Below, piece after piece: positions 1-7,156 of a DNA stretch of 64,000 nt. The stretch's first letter is position 1; every line of letters starts with the position of its first letter. The translations under genes were made by a program, and so were the position numbers. The stretch comes from JBDTVS01 sp040007095 (GTDB taxonomy: Bacteria > Acidobacteriota > Vicinamibacteria > Vicinamibacterales > CAVVIG01), in contig JBDTVS010000015.1 in the NCBI GenBank assembly GCA_040007095.1, forward strand, positions 1 to 64,000, read 5' to 3'. A model generated the notes under the pieces. The model was not told the DNA's origin. It saw nothing but the letters and a program-made list of their open reading frames with translations, and searched no databases.

Positions 1-307
1 TCATGCCGCATACGGTACGCCCCTCCGATCACTTTGTACAGGGTGAACTGTTACAGATGATGAATCATTCACCACTCCGCGCACCAACGGACGCGTGGGG
101 TCATGCGGTTACACAGACGCTTTGGCAACGATACCCCTGCCGAACTCGCCCCTGGCTTGGCCGAGCCAGAGCTCGGCGGATCGAACCACCGGAAGGCAAC
201 GGGGCAGCGACGGTGAAGGCCCGGCGAAAGGGGTCCCACTCACCGGCGTGCCCACATCGGGAACAGACCGGCCATTCACGGCGCCTGCCCCGACCACCCG
301 CGGATTT
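1..307. other. Left edge, no recognisable gene
   Basis: Short open frames occur on both strands here, but their composition is Arg/Pro/Ala-rich, they overlap one another, and none resembles a known family. I see no RNA gene or repeat. Confidence 0.5.
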
Positions 308-832
308 CTACCGACGCGACACTCGCCGTTCGATGCTCGCCCCATAGTTGCCGGCAGGAGCCGTCGCGATGCTCGCGAATTCCTCCCCATCGGGCGAAAT
401 GAAGAAATCGAAGCTTGGCCCATTGGTTACGGTGGAGCTGCCCGTGCAGTCCGCATTGACCGTATAGCTGATCGGGATGACGAGATTCTGCAGTACCACG
501 TCGGTGCCGATCCGTAATGTCACGGTGTCTGTCCCCGTGCCGTCCCCATTGAAGATGTGAAATCCGGCGTCAGCCGCTGGCGTGGGCTGTGTGACCCCGA
601 ATGCGGGAGGGAGAAGCGTTCCGGCATCGGCAAACAGATACCGCCCTTTCAGCGTGGCCAGCGTGCACCCTCGAGGGCCATCGTCGTTCGATGCCGTGAC
701 GGTGCGCGAGACGCCCAGGCCAACGGTTGCGACGAGGACGGCCGCGATGGCGACGGGTATCGTTCGCCGCAAGAACCGCGACCCGGTCGTGAGGGAAGCG
801 GCCTGGGCGTTGACGGTGTGTTGAAGCAGCAT
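308..832 (-). CDS. Small secreted protein, module A
   Basis: A 174-residue exported protein of unknown function. The start at 832 is preferred over longer frames because a GAAGGAGA ribosome-binding site lies at 839-846, and translation then begins with a positively charged stretch and a hydrophobic segment (RRTIPVAIAAVLVATVGLG). The mature part opens with DDGPRGCTLATLKGRY and contains a DGTGT segment and SYTVNADCTGSST. These features recur in the proteins at 5708-6241 and 6482-7000 (opening Cys followed by TL+G+Y, a central DG+G segment, and a late DC+G), so the three form one family. The gene is divergent from the regulator at 1019 across about 186 bp. The role is unknown; a regulator-linked cell-surface or periplasmic product is inference. 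Confidence 0.75.
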   Translation of the reverse strand: MLLQHTVNAQAASLTTGSRFLRRTIPVAIAAVLVATVGLGVSRTVTASNDDGPRGCTLATLKGRYLFADAGTLLPPAFGVTQPTPAADAGFHIFNGDGTGTDTVTLRIGTDVVLQNLVIPISYTVNADCTGSSTVTNGPSFDFFISPDGEEFASIATAPAGNYGASIERRVSRR

Positions 833-937
833 GATGAGTCTCCTTCTTGTGTCGCCGCGGCTGACGACCATCGCCAGGCCCGTGACCTCGAGACCGCCAT
901 GCTCTCGCTTCCGGTCAACGTTGACCATGGAGAGGAT

Positions 938-959
938 CTCAAGAAAACCTCGACCTTTC
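938..959 (+). promoter_or_regulatory. Shared motif in divergent region A
   Basis: The core AAGAAAACCTCGACCTTTC lies between the secreted gene (start 832) and the regulator (start 1019 or 992). It matches the elements at 5581-5603 and 7099-7120, always reading towards the regulator. An operator or promoter element is inferred; protein binding is untested. Confidence 0.5.
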
Positions 960-1018
960 ATCAACCCTAAGCCGGCGGGCGAACCCGACCTGTGGGACTA
1001 TTGACGCGCTCATCATCC

Positions 1019-3502
1019 ATGTTGCCAACCCCAGGGTCGCCCGAGACGTTCAGATTCGGAGACTTCGAGCTCGACGTCGCGGCGTACGAGTTGCGCGGCC
1101 ACGGCCGCCCGGTCCAGCTCGAGCGCAGGCCGATGGACCTGCTGGTGTTGCTCGTGGAGCGTCGAGGTCAGCTCGTCAGCCGACAAGACATCGTCGAGCG
1201 ACTATGGGGTCAGGACGTGTTTATCGAGGTGGAACCAGGCATCAACACCGTCGTGTGGAAAATTCGGGGGGCGTTGGGGGATTCGTCGGACCATTCAACG
1301 TTCGTCGAAACCGTGTCGGGGCGAGGATATCGCTTCGTCGCGCCGGTCGAGGTCGTGGCTCAGTCGTCTCGTCAGTCGTCGCCTACCCAGGCGACCGCAC
1401 CGACGCGGGTGCCGGAACCGCGTCGTCACAACCTCCCGGCCGAGCACACCAGCTTCGTTGGGCGTCGGCAGGAGCTTCTGGAGTTGCCCGGGGTGCTTGC
1501 CTCATCCCGGCTGCTGTCGCTGACGGGCGCCGGAGGCGTGGGAAAGACGCGACTGGCGTTGCGACTCTCGCGTGACCTCGTGCACGAGTTCTCCGATGGC
1601 GTGTGGCTGGTCGATCTGGCTCCGCTGTCGGTGCCCGATCTGGTGGCGCAGACCATGGCGACCGCCCTTGGTGTCCGAGAAGGCCCACAGCGGTCGGCCC
1701 GCGATGCCCTGCTCGACGCGCTGCGCGATCGGGAGCTCCTGCTCGTGCTGGACAACTGCGAGCACCTGATCGCCGCGTGCGCCGAGCTCGTCGAGGCCCT
1801 GCTCCGGGCCGCGCCGGCCCTGCGTATTCTCGCGACGAGCCGAGAGGCGCTCGGCGTGGCCGGCGAGACCGTCTACCGTGTCCCCTCGTTGTCGCTCCCC
1901 GAGGCACTGGCGTCGGTCCCCGTCGGCGCGCTGGCCGACTCCGAGGCCACCCAGCTCTTTGTCGACCGTGCGAGCGCCGTGGACTCCGCCTTCACACCGA
2001 CCCCGAACACCGCGGACGCCATCGCCCGCATCTGCCGGCGGCTCGATGGGATTCCGTTCGCCATCGAGCTAGCGGCCGCCCGCGTCGTCGTGCTGTCGCC
2101 TGGGCAAATCGAGGCGCGCCTGCGGGACCGATTCCGCTTGCTCACCGGCGGCGCGCGAACGGCCGTCGCGCGGCAGCGGACGCTCGAGGCGACTGTGGAC
2201 TGGAGTTACGAGCTGCTGTCGGAGGTCGAGCGGCAGTTCCTCAGCCGGCTGTGGGTATTCCCGGCCTCGTGGACACTCGAAGCCGCTGAGCACGTGTGTG
2301 GAGGCGACGGCATCGACGAGCATGACGTGCTCGATCTGTTGTCGAGGCTGGTCGGTAAATCCCTCGTGGTGGTGGACGGCGACGTCGCCGGCGAGCGCCG
2401 GTACCGCCTCCTCGAAACGGTCCGCGAGTACGCGTACAAAAGGCTCGTCCCGGCCAGCGCCGCCAATCGGCTACGCGAACGGCATTTCGAGTTCTTCTTC
2501 AACGAATTCAAGGGCGTATCGCCCATCCTGACCCACCACGGTCAGTTGCCGTGTCTCCGCCGGCTGCGCATCGAGCAGGAGAACATCCGGGCGGTGCTCG
2601 AATGGGCGTTGACCACTTCAGGGCGGGCCGATCAGGGCGTCGAGCTCGCTGGCGCCCTGTTCTGGTTTTGGACGAAGTGCGGCTTGTTCGAGGAGGGCAC
2701 GCGCTGGCTCGAAAAGGCGCTCGCGACTCCCGCTCCGGTGCCGCGACCGCTGCGGGCGCGGGCGCTCATCGGTGTGGCGAATCTGCACTGGTTCCAAGGG
2801 CGTCACGTCGAGGCTGGCACACGTGCGGCCGAGGCCCTGGCATTGGGCCGCGCCGATGGTGACGCGTGGGTGGTGTCGTTCGCACTGTTTCTGCAGGGTA
2901 CGGCCGCGTTTGAGCGCGGCGACCATGAGCAGGCTGAGGTGCGATCACGAGAGGCGCTCGACGCCGCCGATGTGAGCGGCGAGGACGTGCTGCATGGCCC
3001 GCCGCTGCTGGTCCTCGCCAACGTCGCCGTGTCGAAAGGGGACTACGACACCGCGCAGCAGCTGTATGACCAGTCCGCCGAGGTGCTGGGGCGCGCGGGT
3101 GAAACGTGGGGCCTGAGCATTGTGCTGTTGTCAGCGGCAGGTCTCCGCGTCGTTCGGGAAGACTACGTGCAGGCGCGCGTGCAGGCATCCGAGGCACTGT
3201 CGTTGTGCCAGGAGCTCGACGACCCACGCGGGCTGGCTTGGAGTCTCGAAGTGTTCGCGGGACTGCTGGCCGCCGGCGGACTCGCTGACGGAGCCTCCCG
3301 AGTGTGGGGTGCCTCGGAGCGGCTGCTGGAAAGCGTAGGGGGCTCGCTGCCGCCATCGATTGGATGGGTCCGGGGTCGCTATATCGAGCCCGTACGAGCA
3401 TCGCTGGGTGGAGCATTTGAGACAGCTCGCAACGAGGGTCGCGCGATGCCGGTCGGGCAGGCGATTGCGCTCGTGCGTCAGCAGGCGCTTCTGCGTGGCT
3501 AA
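1019..3502 (+). CDS. Winged-helix/NB-ARC-like NTPase/TPR regulator, module A
   Basis: Predicted cytoplasmic transcriptional regulator of 827 residues. Residues 11-110 are an OmpR/CadC-type winged helix (RFGDFELD through GRGYRFVAPVE). Residues 130 to about 430 are a STAND-type NTPase: P-loop GAGGVGKT at 170-177, Walker B LLLVLD at 240-245, then the ATSREALG segment typical of LuxR/MalT/AfsR-like NTPases. The C-terminal 350 residues are helical and TPR-like. Such proteins usually switch on DNA binding after nucleotide-dependent change driven by ligand sensing at the repeats. ATG 1019 is chosen because the N-terminal length then matches the regulator at 5518; GTG 992 is an in-frame alternative, and neither has a clear RBS. 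It is a close paralogue of the gene at 7157-9652 and divergent from the small secreted gene ending at 308. Confidence 0.88.
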   Translation: MLPTPGSPETFRFGDFELDVAAYELRGHGRPVQLERRPMDLLVLLVERRGQLVSRQDIVERLWGQDVFIEVEPGINTVVWKIRGALGDSSDHSTFVETVSGRGYRFVAPVEVVAQSSRQSSPTQATAPTRVPEPRRHNLPAEHTSFVGRRQELLELPGVLASSRLLSLTGAGGVGKTRLALRLSRDLVHEFSDGVWLVDLAPLSVPDLVAQTMATALGVREGPQRSARDALLDALRDRELLLVLDNCEHLIAACAELVEALLRAAPALRILATSREALGVAGETVYRVPSLSLPEALASVPVGALADSEATQLFVDRASAVDSAFTPTPNTADAIARICRRLDGIPFAIELAAARVVVLSPGQIEARLRDRFRLLTGGARTAVARQRTLEATVDWSYELLSEVERQFLSRLWVFPASWTLEAAEHVCGGDGIDEHDVLDLLSRLVGKSLVVVDGDVAGERRYRLLETVREYAYKRLVPASAANRLRERHFEFFFNEFKGVSPILTHHGQLPCLRRLRIEQENIRAVLEWALTTSGRADQGVELAGALFWFWTKCGLFEEGTRWLEKALATPAPVPRPLRARALIGVANLHWFQGRHVEAGTRAAEALALGRADGDAWVVSFALFLQGTAAFERGDHEQAEVRSREALDAADVSGEDVLHGPPLLVLANVAVSKGDYDTAQQLYDQSAEVLGRAGETWGLSIVLLSAAGLRVVREDYVQARVQASEALSLCQELDDPRGLAWSLEVFAGLLAAGGLADGASRVWGASERLLESVGGSLPPSIGWVRGRYIEPVRASLGGAFETARNEGRAMPVGQAIALVRQQALLRG

Positions 3503-3702
3503 GTGTGTGCGTGGAAGCGGCCTGGCTCGATGTCCAGATCCAGCAGTGTCGGACCGCCGCGAAATGTCCATGGAACGCCAGTGACGCGGCAGTGACTTTC
3601 GACCACGCCGCGATGCCATGGCCGAGCCGGTCGGAAGCCACTGCTCGCAGGACCTATCCGAAAGCCCGCCATGTGTTGCGCAGACGGCGGCGTCGTGCCG
3701 AT

Positions 3703-3752
3703 CGGCCTATCGGAGGCCGCGAAGGTCGCTGACCGTCACGAGACCCTTCGCG
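3703..3752. terminator. Hairpins between convergent regulators
   Basis: Two perfect stems lie between the 3' ends of the regulators at 3502 and 3779: CGGCCT/AGGCCG (3703-3708 with 3714-3719) and CGCGAAGG/CCTTCGCG (3718-3725 with 3745-3752). There is no T tract. A bidirectional terminator is plausible from position only. Confidence 0.35.
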
Positions 3753-3778
3753 ACTGAGGAGAGTGAGCACGGCAACGG

Positions 3779-5518
3779 CTACGCAGTCGGGATGAAGGCG
3801 CAGCGGCCAAGCAGAACGTCGAAACGTGGATCGGCTCGAAATGGATCCCACTTGGGATCGACGGTCAGAAACACGAGATGCACGTCCCGCGCCTTATACG
3901 CCCTGTCCAGGTATTCGAACACCTCATCGCGCTCGCCGAAGCCGGCATGTACAAGTGCCAATGCATAGGGCGGTATATGCCGCGCGCGCGAGACGTGTTC
4001 CAGCATGCTCAACATCTCACGCGCCTCGTCTGCATGGCCGCTCTTCGCGAGCACGTAGGCCCTCAGCGAAAGAGGCTTGCTATTGCCGGATAGCCGTGCC
4101 GCGTGGTTCAGCGATTCGAGCGCAAGCTCGGTCTGACCCAACTGCTCATACACTTGCCCTCGCTGCATGTGGCCCACCCAAAATTCGGGATCAATCGCGA
4201 TCGCCCGGCGGGCGTGTTCGACCGCGGACGACCAGTCGCCGGCCTGAAAGGCGACTTGCGACGACATCGCATGGTGAATGGCGGACAATGGGTCGAGATC
4301 GCAGCCGCAGCGCATCATGGGCCACGCCTCGGCGTGTCGACCGCTCTGTGAGAGTACGTTTCCCAACATGGTGTACGCCCAAGCGTAGCTGGCATCGATG
4401 GCAATGGCCTGTCGAAGGCCCGCTTCAGCGGCCCGCCAGTCCCAGCTGAGCATGAAGTTGACGACGGCCAGGGATGTTTGCGCCTCTGCGAGGCCGGGCT
4501 CAGCCCCGACCGCCCTGGCCGCGGCGTCACGGGCGAGGGGCCACACCTCGAGCGGTGGCGCGTCGCCATTCATCGGACTCGAGGAATAGGCGTCGGCGAG
4601 ACCAGACCACGCGAGGGCGTAGGCTGGATCGAGCTGCGTGGCGCCGGCGTAACATTCGACGGCCCGCCGTGTCGTCGCCGGCGTGAGCTGATTCCAGAAC
4701 CTGCGGCCGCGAAGGTACAGGTCATAGGCGTCGGCATTACGTGTGTGACGCCGGGTCAACGCGTCGAGGCGATCCGGCGAAAGGCGGCGCACGATCTGCC
4801 CGGCAATGGCTGTGCTGAGCTCCTGCTGGACACCGAGGATGCTGGTCGGTTCCCGATCGTAGGATGCCGACCAGATCTGCACCTGATCTGGCACGCGAAT
4901 CAATGTACAGATCACGCGGAGGTGGCCGTTCTCCGATCTGATCGAACTCTCCACGAGATAGTCGACACCTAGCTCATGCCCGATAACGGCCAGCGACTTG
5001 CCGGCCCCCTTGTAGGCCATGGTCGACGTGCGGCCGATGACGTGGAGGTGCTCGGGATCGATTTGCCCGAGCGACGCGATGGTTTCTTCGGTGAACCCGT
5101 CGGCGAGGTATTCGCGGTCGGGATCGCCACCCACATTCTCGAAGGGCAACACGGCGAGGATCACGCGCCCAGGCGGCAACGGAACGGCCTCGACGGATGC
5201 GACAAAACGATAACCCTTGCCAGGAACGGTTTTGATGCACACAGAGGCTGCAGGCGAATCACAGAGCGCGTGACGAATCTTGCGGATCGCGGTGTGGACT
5301 CCCGTGTCCACGTCGATAAAGACGTCGTTGCTCCACAGTCGCTCGACAATGTCGCGGCGTGCCACGAGTCGAGGCCGACGTTCGATCAACAGCATCAACA
5401 GGTCCATTGGCTGACGCTCGAGTCGGACGGGTCGCCCCTGGCGGCGCAGTTCATACGCGCCGACATCGAGCTCGAACTCGAGAAACCGGAACGACCCGGG
5501 CGAGTCTGCGATCGCCAT
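3779..5518 (-). CDS. Winged-helix/TolB-like/TPR regulator, module B
   Basis: A 579-residue predicted transcriptional regulator of the CadC-like type common in acidobacteria. Residues 9 to about 112 form the winged helix (FRFLEFELD through GKGYRFVASVE). Residues 120 to about 260 match the TolB-like/FlgO-type domain that often follows this winged helix (VLPFENVGGDPDREYLADG, then YLVESSIR). The rest, to the C-terminus, is TPR repeats. No long hydrophobic membrane segment is evident, so it is probably cytoplasmic. The DNA-binding domain closely resembles those of the regulators at 1019 and 7157, but the NTPase is absent. It is divergent from the small secreted protein at 5708 across 189 bp, the same layout as modules A and C. 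The effector is unknown. Confidence 0.86.
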   Translation of the reverse strand: MAIADSPGSFRFLEFELDVGAYELRRQGRPVRLERQPMDLLMLLIERRPRLVARRDIVERLWSNDVFIDVDTGVHTAIRKIRHALCDSPAASVCIKTVPGKGYRFVASVEAVPLPPGRVILAVLPFENVGGDPDREYLADGFTEETIASLGQIDPEHLHVIGRTSTMAYKGAGKSLAVIGHELGVDYLVESSIRSENGHLRVICTLIRVPDQVQIWSASYDREPTSILGVQQELSTAIAGQIVRRLSPDRLDALTRRHTRNADAYDLYLRGRRFWNQLTPATTRRAVECYAGATQLDPAYALAWSGLADAYSSSPMNGDAPPLEVWPLARDAAARAVGAEPGLAEAQTSLAVVNFMLSWDWRAAEAGLRQAIAIDASYAWAYTMLGNVLSQSGRHAEAWPMMRCGCDLDPLSAIHHAMSSQVAFQAGDWSSAVEHARRAIAIDPEFWVGHMQRGQVYEQLGQTELALESLNHAARLSGNSKPLSLRAYVLAKSGHADEAREMLSMLEHVSRARHIPPYALALVHAGFGERDEVFEYLDRAYKARDVHLVFLTVDPKWDPFRADPRFDVLLGRCAFIPTA

Positions 5519-5580
5519 GATGATGAGCCCGTCAACAGTGACACAACTCGTCGTCCGTCCGCCAATTACCGTTCTCTACA

Positions 5581-5603
5581 GAAAGACTCCAGCTTTTCTT
5601 CAG
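5581..5603 (-). promoter_or_regulatory. Shared motif in divergent region B
   Basis: Read on the minus strand, towards the regulator, the core is AAGAAAAGCTGGAGTCTTTC. It matches the module A element at 18 of 22 positions with one inserted base. It ends 104 bp from the secreted gene start at 5708. Operator or promoter function is inferred. Confidence 0.45.
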
Positions 5604-5707
5604 CCGCTCTCCATGGCCGACACGGGCCCCTCACGTCAGGATGGCGCAGATGTCGCACGACAGGCGGATTTTCGCTCTGAACTGGCTGGCATCCAAGGAG
5701 ACGGATC

Positions 5708-6241
5708 ATGCTTTTCAACACTGATGTCAACGACCCATCGATCCCTGTCGGGCAGAATCGACGCCTGTCTGCCGGAGGCGCCATCCGCGTGTTCATGGTC
5801 ATCGGCTTCCTGGTCACCTTAGCGCTGTCCGCTCCGCGCCGCTTGACGGCGGCTGACGACGGGCACGGGCCAGGCTGCAGCAACCGAACCCTTCGAGGGG
5901 ACTACGGGATCCTCGTATCCGGCATCGTGCCCGCCGGCCCGGACGGACAAACCGAAATGGTCATCGGGACTACGCTTCGGCGTTACGACGGGCGGGGCAA
6001 TTTCACAGAAGTCAGTAACGCCCACGGACAACGGTCTGGTGCGGTCGAGGGCCGCGAAGGATACGGTACGTATCGGGTGAACGTTGATTGCACGGGCAGC
6101 ACGACGCTGTTCGTCGTAGGCCTCCCATTTCCCACCGAGACGAGCATGGTGATTGTTGACGATGGCCGGGAGGTCAAGGAAGTCGTGATGTCCCCACCAC
6201 CCGCCCTGGTCACCGCCGTCCAGACTCGTGTGACTCGCTAG
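5708..6241 (+). CDS. Small secreted protein, module B
   Basis: A 177-residue exported protein, unknown function. An AAGGAG ribosome-binding site (5695-5700) precedes ATG 5708. A hydrophobic segment (GGAIRVFMVIGFLVTLALSA) is followed by the mature start DDGHGPGCSNRTLRGDYGIL. The stretch TLRRYDGRGNFTEVSN and the motif YGTYRVNVDCTGSTTL are nearly the same in the protein at 6482-7000, and a looser version is in the protein at 308-832. It is divergent from the winged-helix/TolB/TPR regulator ending at 5518. The alternation of short hydrophobic strands with DG+G turns suggests a small beta-rich extracytoplasmic domain; this is inference. No catalytic motif is visible. Confidence 0.78.
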   Translation: MLFNTDVNDPSIPVGQNRRLSAGGAIRVFMVIGFLVTLALSAPRRLTAADDGHGPGCSNRTLRGDYGILVSGIVPAGPDGQTEMVIGTTLRRYDGRGNFTEVSNAHGQRSGAVEGREGYGTYRVNVDCTGSTTLFVVGLPFPTETSMVIVDDGREVKEVVMSPPPALVTAVQTRVTR

Positions 6242-6481
6242 TTCGCTCCGCACGACAGTCGTGGCCACCGACTGCCGTGCGATCTCCGTGTCCCTACGTA
6301 CGCTGCCAGTTCACGACGCCGTCGCTGATCGCGAAATGCGGTTGCGGCGGCGGCCTCGCCCGGTCATGGGTCCGCCAGACGATCCGGAACCCATCCAGCA
6401 CGTCGCCGCACCCGTCCACCGCCCCGACCCTGTGCCACGAGCCAACATCGGTTCGGCGAACGGGAGCGGCAAGAAAGGAGT

Positions 6482-7000
6482 CTACCCGCCCACGCGCCAC
6501 AGCGTGGCAATCGTAGGGCCGGGGGCTGTGTCCTTCACTTCGTCGCCATGGTTGACGATGACGAAGTGGGTTGGTACCGGGAACGGATTGCCGGGAAAAC
6601 TGATCGCTGATGTACCCGAACAATCGGCTTGAACTTCGTAGGTGCCAAACGCAGGGACATCCTTCACGTCGCCGGTGATCTCACCGAAACTGCTGTCCAC
6701 CTGGGTGAATCCGCCCCTGCCGTCGTACCTGCGGATGGCGGTGCCAACGAACGACTCCACGGCGCCTGCGTGAGAGGTTGGGCGACGGCCCGACACGAGG
6801 ATGCCATAGTCGCCGCGGAGCGTACGGACACTGCAGGCGCGGGGACCATCGTCGCCTGCGGCCGTCACCGAGCGGGTGGCCGCGAGGGCCGCAAGCGCGC
6901 CGAAACTCGCCACCAGCGCGACGGGGATGGCTCGGCTCAAGAACCGTTGTCGTGTGCTGCGTCGAGTAGGCTGTGGGTTGGCGGTGTCGTGAATCTGCAT
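6482..7000 (-). CDS. Small secreted protein, module C
   Basis: A 172-residue exported protein of the same family as the products at 308-832 and 5708-6241. The start at 7000 has AAGGAGG upstream (7007-7011 and flanking bases), and the product begins with an Arg-rich n-region and a hydrophobic core (RAIPVALVASFGALAALAA). The mature part starts DDGPRACSVRTLRGDYGILV, then RRYDGRGGFTQVDSSFGE and FGTYEVQADCSGTSAI. The signal-peptide region resembles that of the module A protein (FLRRTIPVAIAAV against FLSRAIPVALVAS), which supports duplication of the whole module. Divergent from the regulator at 7157. Function unknown. Confidence 0.78.
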   Translation of the reverse strand: MQIHDTANPQPTRRSTRQRFLSRAIPVALVASFGALAALAATRSVTAAGDDGPRACSVRTLRGDYGILVSGRRPTSHAGAVESFVGTAIRRYDGRGGFTQVDSSFGEITGDVKDVPAFGTYEVQADCSGTSAISFPGNPFPVPTHFVIVNHGDEVKDTAPGPTIATLWRVGG

Positions 7001-7098
7001 GGTGAGCCTCCTTGTGGTGTTCGAGACGGCGATGACCACCGCCTCAGTCTGTCCGCGGCATTGTGTCGGAGGGCACCGCCGCCCGCCATTGACGGCGT

Positions 7099-7120
7099 CT
7101 TGACAAAACCTTGATCTTTC
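7099..7120 (+). promoter_or_regulatory. Shared motif in divergent region C
   Basis: The core TGACAAAACCTTGATCTTTC matches the module A element at 17 of 22 positions, in the same orientation relative to the regulator, 36 bp before GTG 7157. It contains a consensus -35 hexamer TTGACA (7100-7105), but no good -10 follows at 17 bp. It may be an operator, a promoter part, or both. Confidence 0.48.
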
Positions 7121-7156
7121 CTCGATTGAGCGCGGCCGTCGTGAGACAGTAGCCTG

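Noticed and set aside
1019..3502. Reading the NTPase regulators as SARP-type activators
   Set aside because: SARPs have a bacterial transcriptional-activation domain directly after the winged helix. Here a linker of about 40 residues leads straight to the NTPase, so the order is winged helix, NTPase, TPR.
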